Source of the DNA: Prinia subflava
Taxonomy: Eukaryota > Chordata > Aves > Passeriformes > Cisticolidae
Direction of reading: 5' to 3'
Assembly: GCF_021018805.1 (NCBI RefSeq)
Contig: NC_086248.1
Location: forward strand, 95,007,239-95,071,238
Length of the DNA: 64,000 bases
In this document: one piece after another, positions 47,771 to 59,884 of the stretch
Layout: the number at the start of each line of letters is the position of its first letter
Position numbering within the stretch: the stretch's first letter is position 1
Notes under the pieces: generated by a model
Told to the model about the DNA's origin: nothing
Seen by the model: the letters and a program-made list of their open reading frames with translations, nothing else
The model's database searches: none
Translations under genes and position numbers: made by a program

Positions 47771-49957
47771 CTTCAAACCATAACTGTCACACAACCAAGT
47801 CCTGAAATTTTGCTCCCTCTCCCAGAGAAAAGCTACATCGGTGAGATGCATTTACTAAGACAGGATTAAAGAATAAAACTTTTTAATGAATTTCTACATC
47901 TTACTTTCTACATCTACAGCATTAAACTCTTTATATACATCTATACGTGTTTCTATTGACTCCTGATAGTGAACAGCAACCTTAGGTATTGAGATTTCAG
48001 CACCTATTATCAGAAATAAACCTTAATATTATGCATTAATGTCTTTGAGCTCTACACTAATACCCCTTGATCATTATGTATGATATCTCCTGCAGCCAGT
48101 GAGCAATGTAGTGGTAAGAGAAATAAGATCAAGGATGGAAACAGATTTAATACTTATGAATTAATTTTTGAAGGTATTTTTGTTGTTCTCATTCTGAGGA
48201 TGTAAAATATGCTGTAAATACACTCTTAGGAAAGAGGTAGAGCCAACCTGCTTGACTACAAGTTATGATCATTCTTTCTTCAATGTTGTACCCATCCAGT
48301 ATCATGGCACTTTATTACTAGCATTATTATTGCTATTATTCAGCAGATATTGTAATATCTTCCTTTCAGTGTGAGAGTGGGTACCCTTAGCTATGCAGTA
48401 CCTCTTGGTTTTTCATTTGGATTCATGCAAGGATTGCCCAAACACAGTGGAAAGAGTTCACAAATATTCCATTTACTCTGTATAACACCCAAAACTTTGG
48501 GGTGCTTAAATTTTCACGTATTAGGTTTAGAGACAAACTGTCTAAGCATACTTTTTAGTTTGCTGCAGTTGAGAGGTATTTACACAAAATATTCAGGGTA
48601 TTTTCATTCATTGCATCTAACATTTCATGGACATACACTACCAGAAGTCCCCAATATGTTGGTTCATCACACTAAGTAACACCTTGTTAAACAACAAAGA
48701 GAGGAAGGGTGTCGTGAGGTCCCATTTTTGATGGTTATAGTTGTACATGAAGATCTTGGGTCAGTAAGTAGAAAACCAACCTGGTTGGTTCCCTCTCACA
48801 TCTCACAGAGAGTGTTGCTGGTGCACTTTTTTTTGCTGCTGAGACATTCAGAGACTGCCCTTTCCTGATGTGTAAAGAAATAAATCCAGCTTCTCACACA
48901 AGTTGCCTGTTTTGTGGGTAAAAACTTATTGCTGATCATATTTATTAAAACCAGGTACTTTGGAAATAAATTCATCACTCTGCCTGTCACAGCCTCATTG
49001 AAGAAAAATCTCTGCCTTACACACATCTTGCTTCTTGATGGTTTTTTTTTCCTTGGAGTTTCAAAATGTTGTGAAGGAATTAGACCAGATGTGTGAGGAG
49101 TTTGGTCACTACCAGCTGTTGCTCTTGATGAGCATTTGAAAATCACGTAGGCATTCTAATCAAGGATCTTTGCTGGAAGTCCACAAGGAATTCTTTGTTA
49201 CTCACACTGTTTTCTTCAAAATATAACAGTTCCTCATGGAATAATATTTAGGCTTTTTTGTTGTGTAATGTTTGTAGTATTTGTTTTCATTCCCGGTCTT
49301 AGAAAAACTCTAGCTTGACCTTTTATCCTGGAGTTACTTGTTATACAATATTCTGCATCAGTTCAAAGTACAGTGGAATAAATTCATTTCAAGGGGGCAA
49401 ATAGTTCATATGTGTTATTTGGATATGTAGCACATGTTTACACCCTATTCATTATTAACAGAGGACAGTAATTATGTGCTTGACAGCACTGGCAAAGCCT
49501 CACAGAAGCGTGGAAGTTGTATGTGAGAGAGACCACCATGCCCTTTTCATGTTCCTCATTAAACAGTGGTAATGAAAACTTCCCAGAAGGGGATGCTCCA
49601 CCTCTCAACAGCAGAGCTCTGCACTGGTTGTATGGTAGGAAATAACTGTCCTGATCCTGCAACGCTGAAGTCAAGGGCCAGTTTGATTTCAGAGAAGGCA
49701 GAAAAACAGATGCCGGATTCCATCCTTTCCAATGTTCCTTGGTTTTGTAAGCACTGAGTGAGATGGAGTCTTAGGAAGAAATCCCCAGATCTCTGTGCAG
49801 GATTCACCCCTGGCTCTGCCACTGCAGAGAGAAGTCTGCACCAGAGCTAGAGCACAAGCCTGAGGTGTTCTTACTGTTCTTACTCTACATATGGTAATGT
49901 AGCCACAATTTTGAACAGAGAAGCAACCAGGCTCACTAGACTCTTTTGCAGGTGAAT
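47771..49957. other. Unannotated noncoding AT-rich sequence
   Basis: No gene, repeat family or long tract was recognised. The open frames (for example 48796-49146 minus, 116 codons, and 48371-48679 plus, 102 codons) lack recognisable protein features. Confidence 0.5.
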
Positions 49958-49960
49958 CCC

Positions 49961-50038
49961 TTACAGGATAGAAAAGCACTTACAGGATATCTATCCTTAA
50001 GGGATAGATACACTATCCTTACAGGATAGCAAGCACTT
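49961..50038. repeat. Nested short direct and inverted repeats
   Basis: TTACAGGATA occurs three times (49961-49970, 49980-49989 and 50019-50028). AAGCACTT follows the first and third copies (49974-49981 and 50031-50038). Between them, TATCTATCC at 49988-49996 and GGATAGATA at 50002-50010 form a perfect 9-bp inverted repeat with a 5-base spacer. The pattern suggests template switching or a local duplication with inversion. Confidence 0.9.
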
Positions 50039-50518
50039 CCATTTCTACTTGCATTACACCATAGACTTGTTGCACCAGGAGCTGTCTTTCTGGTTGTACT
50101 ATTTGTGTGACTGTCTGCAATGTTTTTATCGAAATGCAGCCTGGTAGGTGATGTGAATTCTGGAGCAGGTAATTGATAAAGCAGGTAAAAATCATTGAGA
50201 CTGCACCTTATAGATCTGTGATATGGTCAGCACCATTTTGGTTTTGCTCTTTCCTGTACCCCCTTAATATCTTCCTCACCTTTTAGCATGGAACAAAGTT
50301 GCAAGTAAATTCCTGTTTTCTAAACATGAAAAACTCCAGATTTTCTCCTGGCACCTACTGGCACCTAATGTTTTAGTAAATGCCTCAGACTGCTCTCTCT
50401 CCTCTTTGATTTCTGTAATTTGGAAGCTTCCAAGGCTGGAAGCTATTCTAATGGTGATATGTAAGCATGTGACTGTCCTAATAAAGACTGAGAAACAAGG
50501 ATGCAGATCTCAGCCTGA

Positions 50519-50562
50519 ACGACACTGCCGATGTTCCGCTCTATCCCCGCGTGTTACATCGC
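50519..50562. other. Small CpG cluster in CpG-poor sequence
   Basis: About seven CpGs fall within roughly 45 bases (AACGACACTGCCGATG, TTCCGCTC, CCCCGCGTG, ACATCGCAC), while the flanks have almost none. CGATGT and ACATCG form a 6-bp inverted pair across it. No reading frame or repeat explains it. It might be a small unmethylated regulatory site or a recent insertion. Confidence 0.5.
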
Positions 50563-53500
50563 ACTTTTAAGTGGGATCAAAGTAGATATGAAAACATTGT
50601 AGGCTGGAGTTTGGGCAGTTCACAATCCAATCCAAAGGTCCTGGCAAAGACCCATCAGCTTCAGCCACCTTGTCTTTGCTCGTGCCCACTGTGACAGCTG
50701 TGGTCTGCAAGACCGTTCAGTGAGTACTGATAAGGGATCCTGGGGATCCCTGACTGTGGAGTTTGTACATGCTGGGAACGGGGCTGATGCTTCCTTAAGG
50801 TTCCAATATAAGAAACACTGCTGTGGGACTTCCTACTGGAGATGAGCTCTCCAAGCAAAGCTCTTGCAAAGCTCTTTTTGAGGCAGACCAGCTGGGCCAG
50901 CATCTGTTATCCCTCTCCTTGCTATGAGCTTCTCTAGAGGGAAACAGTGAAGCCTGATGATGAATGAGGTGGATTGGGAATCAGGTCTCCTGAGGACTCT
51001 TCCAACAGCAGGACGCATGTGGCATGTGAGTTGTTAACAGGTGCTCTCTGAACTGGAGATACAGATGGCTCCATCTGTGTTTATGAGGTCTCTGAGCTCT
51101 GCTTGTCTCTGTCACATGTATTTAATTTCCTGTACAGAGCTCACTTTAAGCCATAAAGGTTGTATCTGCGTTGTTTTGGAAAAACACACTTGACAGCACC
51201 TGGCAGACCACATTCCCTCATCAGCAGTGCTCTTGTGTCCTGGTAGCTCCCGACTCAGGTGCTGCAGCCACAGCTTTTCCAAAATGCTTGGGACAAACCA
51301 CCTCTCCAGCCTCCTCTAGCACTAGGCTGTCTGCTGGCACAGGAGTGCCACAAGGAAGGACTCCCATGCAACTCTCAGCATGCAAGCTTGCTCCCATGAG
51401 CTGCTGCTTCTTCAAATGCAGGGCTTGAGCATGGAAGCTGAAGCAGGCAAATAGCAGAAATCTCTCTAATAACCACTCACGTGTGAAACTTGGATAATGC
51501 TGGTCAATCTCAGTGTATTTTCCCACTAGGAATTTTGCCTGCCATTATTTATTTGCATATGGTACACTGACTTTCACCTCCAGCTCTGGAAAAGGGGTGG
51601 AAGAGAGGGAATGGGGCTATTATATAATAGCTGTTGCTTTTGCATATGTCATCCTGTACCCACTCACTTCACTTGCCACTATCTTTGTGCTTTTGAACAA
51701 AAACAAAAAGTGAGATGGACGCAACTCCACAGAAGGAGGAAAATCTTGTTCTGGACCACCCAAAAGCCAGTGTATTTCTGAAAATCATTTCAAAATCACG
51801 TGGAACTTCTTGAGTTCATGCGGCTGCTCCTCAGAAGAACTGAATTCATGACAGCCACTCTGTACAGCGACTGCATGCAGGGACAAACCTGCATCCCCAT
51901 CACTGCTCAGTCTCCAGTTGTGACTTCTGCCTGACCCAGAACCTGTCTTTAACATCAGCTCTTCCCAGGACTAGACCTGGTTTGGTTTGCCCTGCACATT
52001 TCATCACTGCAGAGGCTTTTCCCACACGGTTCCTTTATTCACAATTATATGGCAGAGAGGTTATACCAAAAGAGCACCGTGGTGTCTAGTCAGAGTAACA
52101 GCCAGTGACCTGAGCTGCAGAGCCCAGATGACTTCAGTCAGATGACACCCTGCTCCTCAGTATCTGAAGTTTATCCATCATTTTTTCAAGCTTTTCCTTA
52201 CTTCAACCTCATGGCTACTGAAGTCAGAAATCATAATCAAGGGATTTCTGTAAGTATCTGGCAGCTCCAAATGGTCTTGTGATATAAATGGAAACCAAGA
52301 TGTTTCTCTCCAGAAAACAATGAAAACTCAGCTCAGGATCAGAGCAGCCCACCAGACTTCCAGTTGTTACTGGAGGGTAAAATACAGAGGCAGAGTGGCT
52401 ACATGCCTAGAGGCAGGGATTGTGCCTCTACCACTGCATGTGCATCCCTGGTAGATGGAGCAGTGAAGATTTACCAGTTCCCTGCACTGGAAAAAAAAGC
52501 CACATTTTGATTCTGAGCTCAGTGATATGAAAAAGTACTTATAAAATGTTTTTCAATAATAATTTGTTATTGTCAACTTCACAATTCAGAATTGGCACGT
52601 TTATCAAACAGAGTGAGTTCAGTGACATGATTCAGTATGCAGAGATCATCATGTCTTCCATCCAAGTATCTTCTGAGCCACTTCAACTTTTATCTTCATT
52701 GTTTATGGAAAGACTGGAAAGTAGGTTAATTGCTTTGAAATGGAAATGAAAAAAAACCCCGATTGGATTTGTTTTGTGTATTTGAGCTTAACCTTTTTCT
52801 GTTTTCTCCAACACTGCCAGGAAAATCCGAAATGCCAATCTTTTAAATAATTATATCACCGTCATAAAAATCATTCTAACATGTTCAATTTATTTGGTTG
52901 GCTTAGTTCAATTAAGGTATTGAAAACTGAAGCTCTTCAAAAAGCAACACCAGATAACAAACCATGGGCCTTTAAAATGATAATTGGCTTAAAACTACAA
53001 TTTAATTTTAAATACCTTGCTGTATGATGTACTAATTCAACCCTGCTGAGATCTCCAAATCTGAAATCTTTTCCAAAATTTAATATGGAGTTACTGGACC
53101 AGCAATGAGTTATTTGTATGCTGAAAACATTATATCTAATGGAAATCAGACAGAACATGACCAAGACAACACTAGAAGGGATAAAAAAAGAAAAAGTGTC
53201 TTTCCTCACTGTTCAACATAAAATAAAAGACAAAAAAGATGTCTATTATTCAAATGACACCACTGGGATTCTTTTTTGTTTTTTTTATTCTAGCTGGTAT
53301 GCTTTGGTGACCCACATTGGTAATATGGCAGATATAAAATAAGAGAACTCTAAAAAATATCTGGCCTATGCCCCTTAGGAAGCTAACCCCTCTCTAACTG
53401 AATGAATGTTACTAGGACGACAAATTAACCAATAAAAGTACATTTTTTATTCTAGAATTTCAAGGAAACAAGACTGTATGGTGTCTTATAGGTTCTCATA

Positions 53501-53705
53501 TGTTTAGGCCAGAAGTAGTGATTAAGTCATCGACCCTGGCTTGCACATCACACATCCTGTAATTTCTCTTTCTTTACCAAGCCAGGAGTCTGCATCTGAC
53601 TGCGGGATACCTCTGAAGAGAGCATTCAGTGCTGGTACAGAGACACCAAGAGAGGGAGAAAGAGCCTGTCCCTTCTTCTTGGTTCTATTAATTAATCAGT
53701 TTGCT

Positions 53706-53709
<4 letters not shown>
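50563..53709. other. Unannotated noncoding sequence
   Basis: No gene is supported. Frames at 51171-51428 (plus) and 51221-51526 (minus) are antisense shadows of each other in a GC-richer patch. No interspersed repeat was recognised. Confidence 0.5.

Positions 53710-53763
<54 letters not shown>
53710..53763. repeat. A54 homopolymer
   Basis: An uninterrupted run of 54 A, the longest simple tract in the window, preceded by GTTTGCTATTT-like sequence and followed by CCCAAACC. There is no AATAAA in the 40 bases upstream and no gene-like body before it, so a processed retrocopy is not supported. The true length may differ from the assembly, since long homopolymers are error-prone in sequencing. Confidence 0.95.
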
Positions 53764-53765
<2 letters not shown>

Positions 53766-54124
53766 CAAACCTTTGGTGTCTAATTTGAATTTACTTAGCT
53801 TTAAGTTTCCAGCAAAGGTTCTTTCTAAACTTTTATCTGTTAAGTTAATAGAACGTTTAATGCTTTCCTGCCTTCTTTCTCTGTGAGAGTACTTCCATGC
53901 TGTAATCAAATATTTTCTTACCAGTAGGCCTCTGGGATTTTTTTAGCAAGAGCATATTTCTCTGGTTCTTTTTAGCCACCAAACTTAGTCCCATTGCTTG
54001 TCAAAGGATTTCAATATTCTTTTCACTAAAATAGCCAGTTACTGAAATACACTGAGCTACAGGCCATGAAAGAGCTGTCTAATTAAAGGATATGAATTAC
54101 ACACCAGTTATGATATGCTCTGAA
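53764..54124. other. Unannotated noncoding AT-rich sequence
   Basis: I see nothing recognisable here beyond AT-rich single-copy-looking DNA between the A54 run and the tRNA-like sequence. Confidence 0.5.
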
Positions 54125-54200
54125 TAAATCTGCTGGGGGATCTAAAACTTCATCTTTGCGTTTTCGAAGGCAATTGCTCTGCCATTTGAGCTAATGGAAT
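54125..54200 (-). other. tRNA-like A-box/B-box arrangement, probably degenerate or coincidental
   Basis: On the minus strand, TAGCTCAAATGGCAGAGC (from 54193 down to 54176) fits the tRNA A box and D arm, with GCTC able to pair with GAGC. A B-box-like AGTTTTAGATCCCCC lies 44 bases further on (54149 down to 54135), which is the spacing seen in real tRNA genes. However, no 7-bp acceptor stem, no proper T-arm and only a poor anticodon stem can be drawn. It is at best a decayed tRNA or tRNA-derived SINE relic. Confidence 0.25.
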
Positions 54201-57200
54201 ATTTTTCTGGGTCAGCCTGGAAGAAGGGCTTTATATCTTTACCTCCATCTCCTCAGACAGTGTTGCCTTTCACTCCCCTAAAAGGGGAATTCTCAGCGGG
54301 ACCTTCCTCGAAACACTAACAATCTCCAAAACCTTCTTGGGAACATGATACAACCATAACTACGCCAGTCTAGAAGCTGCCCAATAAATGTTTCCAAGCC
54401 TGCAACAAACTCTGCTTCTAAAAGTGCTCTTCACGCTGTGCTAGCAGAGTGCAGAGGAGATGATGGGGAGAGGGCTGTGCTCAGTCCTGGGGATGATCCC
54501 AGCAGCCCTGACTGGTACATGTGCAGGTCACCCTCGTCTCACTTTTCTCTGGTGTGCCAGCCCTGAAGTGCTCACAAAGCTGAGGGCACTGCCAGAACAC
54601 TCTTCAGCTGAAGAGTGGAAGTGCTCCAATACTTTTCTTGCTCTCAATGAACTTTAGGCAAACAGAGGTTGTTTCAAAGATATGAGCAAATCTTATGGAT
54701 CCTAAGGTGTCCTTACAGGTTGCTCCAAGGGTTCTTTTGGATATATAGGATGTCTGTAATCAAATCATCCTAAACTCGCTACTGGCCTGTGAGCTGTGAG
54801 CTGCTGCTGCTCAAGCTCAGCTGATGTCAGCAGCTCAGTAGAGGAGTCTTTCTCTGAAGAAATCTGGTAAGGTTCTTCATGGGCATTAAGGTTTAGCTAC
54901 ATATTTCCCCTTGTAGGATCAGCCTTTCTGTGATAACCGAGGCTCTTCTAACCAGGAGTCAAAATTTACTATTTAGTTATTGATGATATACTGGTTCTAG
55001 AGCAAAAAGCTCCTACAGAAAAGAAAACTCTTAAATGTGAAAAAAATTCCCATAGCAAACAACCAAAACCAGATACCACCCTTCCCAAATTTAAAGTCTG
55101 TAGTAAAGTCAAGGTCTAGAGTTCTCTCATCACTTGCTCTCTTACGAGACCATTGTGGCCACCACAGTATAAGTTTCTTTCCATAAAAAAATCCCAACCT
55201 TAGCTGAACTCTGTCTTCCTCTCATATAGTGATACACAAAGTAGATTTTAGGCACAGGTAAGCCTGTGCCATCTATGATACTTAAAATCTTAAACATTTC
55301 AAAGAAGCAGCCACTTAAGGGATCCTCCTGGGGTCCATTAAGTATGGAAATATTATGACTATATTGTAAATGGGGAACTAAAGCACTATGAGTTTAAGTG
55401 ATGACAAAAGATGCTCATAGAGAAGTATATTTTAGTGCAGATTTTGTTAATCCTAATGTAGCACCTCAAGCACAAGAGCACCATTCTTGACTTGCTGCTT
55501 GGTGCTGAGATCCAAGTTAGTCTTTTTCATAAACATGTCCAAATCCTTAAAAAAAGGCAGAGCAATGAAAAATAGTTACACAATATTTATCCCTTATGCT
55601 GAGGCCAGGACATCTGAACTGATTTTAATTTGTTGAAAAATTAAAAATACAATCTTCCTTCTATTCAGAAAAACGGAGCTTTGAAACTGAGACAGAAACT
55701 TGATCTTTTGAGCACAGCTATAATGCTTAGAAAAACATACCATACATGACTCAGTACAGTTTATCTCTGTATTCAAAGGTATGCACCAGTCAAAGTCAAA
55801 TGACTCTGCTTCACATTCATGCATGATAAGTTTCTGCTCCAGTAACCATGCTAAATAAGTTTAAGAAATGAGACTGCTGAGCCTGGGCTTTAGTTAGCAA
55901 AAATAGCCGAGAAGTCAGTGAGTGTGCTTTACAAGAAATTTAAAATAGAATTCACCCAGAAATGACACCAGCATTTATCAATTAGAATTACTAGAAGAGA
56001 ATTTTTATGTTAAATAAGCAATAAAGATCTCCAGAATTATGAAAGTTCAATATATATTCTGTTTAGAAGTAATAACATTCATGGAAATGTGCTTTCCAAG
56101 CAAAAGTGTTTTGTTCTGAGTCTTTGGCAAATTTCTTTTTCTAATCATTACTGCGCCTACTAACAGCTGTAATCCTTTAACATGTATCCTGAGAAGTAAA
56201 TTCTCAAACTGGATTTAGGCACATAAGCTTCCAGCATGTCACTCAAAACATAGATCTGCCCATTTCAATGGATGTATTTTTCTCAGCAAATATCCCAAAT
56301 ATTTAATATGCTCCCTGTGCCTGTGGTTTCATGTAAGCCACCCCTAGGAGGTGAAAGCAGCAGCCAGACTGGTTTTCTGACTTTTCCCAGTGGCTTGCTC
56401 ATGACATCCAGCCTCACCTCCACCTTGGGCAGAGGATGAACCTGATCACCCATCCCAGGTAGGGACACAGTGTTTTGGGCTATTTGGGAACCAGAAGACA
56501 ATGGCAGGTGCCACCACCTTCACTCCTTCCAGTAGCCATGTGCAGTGACAGTCTGATACACCTTGCCCTCAAGTTTTAGGATTCATTTTCTTAAATCCTA
56601 AGGGAAGAGAGACAGCTAAATCCCAGTGAAAGACTTCATTTCATAATTTCATTCATGTCATAATCAAAGAGTTTCATTTCATAATTCTGTGAACCTTTAT
56701 GTATTGTTAAAAAGTAGGACTGACTGTTCTAATCTCCTTGTTGACTGCAGATGCTCTTTCCTTGCCATTTTTCCCATTTCAAACCATTATCTTGGGAAAA
56801 TTATCTGTATCAATATTAACCCAGCAAGAAGAGGTACATTTTCATCTTGAAAAAAGTTTTGAAGTGGTTCATCAAGAGGTGTCTTGACTGAAGGAGGAGA
56901 GGTGGTGGTGGAGGAAAGGCAAGTGTTGCAGGGAGACTTCAGGGGTCTGATTGTGTACTTGGGAGCAAAGCTTCCAATTCAGGCATTCAGAGAAGGATGG
57001 CCTCAGTGACACTTCACTTCTGAACATTTGCCACTAGACAGAGGTTTCCTGGCTTTGCCAGAGCTTGTGCTTACCTGTCTGGAGGTGCATCTGCATGAGT
57101 GAGTACAGACAATTGTACACTCACCCTGCCTAAGCTCCACAAAAACTACCTGCATCTTGGAAGACACAGAGTCATTTATGCGATCTTAGACTGCCCTTGC

Positions 57201-57899
57201 ATCTCAAAAGCCTGATTTTGGTGGGGGGCGACAGGGCATGTTTTCATTTGGTAGTAAGGGATGAGGAATGAGGTGCTCAGAGTATGCAATAGCTGGTTTA
57301 AAATATAATGGTGTTACAGAAACTTTCTTTCCCTTAGAGAAAACCTCTCATTTACTGTGACCACAGAGCTGACAAGCAGGGGACTTGGACCCTCGTTTAC
57401 CTTGTTGTAGGTTTCGTGTACACTCATATCCTGAGCCTCAGGGGTGGAAGTGGGCCTAGAATGTTTGTAATCCCTTTGCATCTTCCTCATAATGTCCTTG
57501 GTTGGGAGCCTCTTCCGTGCAGGAAGCCAGCACGGGTCTGCACACAACTTAAATCCCACTTAAATTGCTATGGCTTAGAGTGCCCCTAAAATAGCTCCTG
57601 GGCCTCCCCCACTCCATATGGGGATGAATTCCACACTTACAGAATTCCTCAGCATTTTCTCCCTTTAATGCTCTTTTGCTTGCTAGCAGGGTAGCCTCTT
57701 CTAAGGACAATAGGATGGTGTTTAGACAGCACAGGTACCCAAGATTGTTTCCTTTCTTAACATTAAAAGCAATTTTTATTAAAATTGGTACTATTGAATG
57801 CAATAAAAGCCTGCCATGCTCTAGAGAGGACAAATCAGTGCTGTGATTCACTTCACGTACCATAAGATGAATTACACATGACCATGACTACTAGGAAGA
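54201..57899. other. Unannotated noncoding sequence
   Basis: No gene is supported. It contains an 8-bp perfect inverted repeat at 55251-55270 and a 14-bp direct repeat (56635-56648 and 56673-56686). Open frames are short and unrecognised. Confidence 0.5.
56635..56686. repeat. 14-bp direct repeat, 38-bp period
   Basis: TTCATTTCATAATT occurs at 56635-56648 and again, identically, at 56673-56686. The intervening sequence shares further TCAT-rich words, consistent with slippage in a simple-sequence neighbourhood. Confidence 0.8.
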
Positions 57900-58130
57900 A
57901 GAACTTACCAGAAATTGAAGTGCTGCCCATTACACTTTGGAAATAATTAATGCTGGAGGTAATTTGAGCTTGGCTGGACTCACTAGAGAAGCTAAAGCAT
58001 ATTATTGTCAGCATTCACAGAGTTTCAGTCTTGACTCATTGCTACCCTTGCACTGCATCATGTAGCATATAGGAAACATAACAAAGCCTGAATTCACATG
58101 AATATTTGTGTGAATCAGTCAACTAAATAC
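57900..58130. promoter_or_regulatory. Possible conserved noncoding block
   Basis: The block is rich in homeodomain-core and AP-1-like words: GGAAATAATTAATGCTGG, GAGGTAATTTGAGC, CTTGACTCATTGC and GTGTGAATCAGTC. No frame spans it and no repeat is recognised. The TAATTAAT and TGACTCA cores are common in developmental enhancers, but conservation cannot be judged from one sequence. Confidence 0.3.
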
Positions 58131-59205
58131 CACTTGCTCATTATTTCTCTGTTACACAGATGCTCAATGGTCATCTTCTGTTGTCCTTTCCTCATGAGAC
58201 GATCTCTGCAATCAGTAGATCAATCAAACTAAGAAACAAGAGTAAACGAATGGATTTCTTTTTCCATGGGTAAATTACTCCAGGATTCCACTAATTTATT
58301 TTTAAGATTTGAGATTTTGTTAATAGTACTTCTTCTCTCCATTTGCATGGTGATTCACAAAAGTAGTTTGATATTCTAATGCAGATGCACTCTTTTGAGC
58401 ACCTGCAGGCACAGATATTTTGTATATACATTAGAACAGTCTTGCTAGAACCATCATTAGAAAATCCTCTTTTTTCTATAAAACGTTAATAACTCAGTCA
58501 TGTACTGATGTCCTGTGGCTCAGCTAACCGGTCTCAGACTACAGTTAATAAAAGAAAAGCAGTTGGAAACAGTTGCCTACGCAAGTTCAAAAGTGTCTGG
58601 CAAAACTCTGGATGATGCCAGGGAGCTTTACATGATACAGGAAACACAGGAAGGAAGAGAAACTTTGGTGTGGAGGAGAACACATGAAAACCCCTCAGCG
58701 CTGCTGGTCCTGCCTGAGCTTCAGCAGCTTGCCCCTGCACAGCACTCCATCACTGGGGCAGCTCCACTTCCAAAACACCAGCCAGCACAGCACAAATGGG
58801 ATAAAAGAGAGGAAACCCAGCTGTCACCACGAAGTGATCAGAGCACACCAGGCCTTTCACACACTTGACCTTCCCCAGTGTTATTTTTAATGCTGGTTGA
58901 GGATTTTTTTTTCTCCCTTGGCCATTGAATATGTATTAACTGTTATACAACACTTACCAAGTTTGTTATGTAAAATTCTAGAGATAAAACCTCAATCCAG
59001 GGCCCCCCTCTAAAGATTTTTGAACTTCCTGAGGGCTCTGGGAGCATATCCAAGGATTTTTATTGTTCCCAGAAGATATATAGAGATTATTTGTCATTTG
59101 GAGAATGTGTGTGAGAGTGTACTGGGGGGCTCTGCTGAGCACACTATTGTGTTGCTTTCCTGGGGAGAAGGTGGGATTCAAGGGTGACCTAAAACAGATG
59201 TTGAT

Positions 59206-59254
59206 GAAAGAGAGAAAGTAAAAAATCAAAGAAAGAAAAAAGAAAGGGAGAAAA
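59206..59254. repeat. Purine-rich (A/G) tract
   Basis: About 49 bases that are almost entirely A or G with only a few pyrimidines. This is low-complexity DNA with potential for non-B structure, and no element is associated. Confidence 0.7.
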
Positions 59255-59870
59255 CCCCTGAGATCAGCTAAGGATTACCAACAGCATTATCTTTTTTTAT
59301 GAGAGTGCCTTCAATATTACTCATCTGCAATAAGCTCCCATAGACCTTATAGGATTGCTTTTATTTTCATGTATTAACAATACAGCAGCAAGGAGCTGAC
59401 ACTTGTTTTCCATATCAAGCAAAGTTTTATAAGTCATTTTTTCTGGCTATCACCTCAGCTTGCATTTTACACTGAAAAGTTATTCTCTTTTTATGGACAC
59501 TTTCAGATACTTTATTTTTATAGAGTTCGTCCTTAAAAAAAAAAATCAGATATTTAAGGGTCTCTTGGTGACCAGTCTCATCTTGGACATTGAACCTACA
59601 GATTCACAGGTGCAGATAACTGCTGGAGCACTTAATGGCTCTGAAGAGTGAAATCTTGGCCACGCTGAAATCAGTGAGGCTTTTTGTAGTGTGACCAGCA
59701 TTTCACCCTGTGCATTCTATATTTACCTCATCCTCAGCTGGACCCACAAACACTCTGTGTGTACCCAAAAGGTCCACTGGCTTTCATAATCACCCCTGTC
59801 TGGTATGTCCAGAAGAGCTGTTAACTAAATAATGTTTTCCTTTCTGGTAGTTCTGCCTTTTGTTTTGTTG

Positions 59871-59884
59871 TTTTTTTTTTTTTT
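59871..59884. repeat. T14 homopolymer
   Basis: An uninterrupted run of 14 T following TTGTTTTGTTG. Simple sequence only. Confidence 0.85.

Noticed and set aside
53600..53763. Processed retrocopy ending in the A54 run
   Set aside because: No polyadenylation signal, no recognisable coding or RNA body upstream and no obvious flanking duplication.
55251..55270. GGCACAGG and CCTGTGCC inverted repeat with a 4-base spacer
   Set aside because: Only 8-bp arms; expected by chance in 64 kb and without supporting context.
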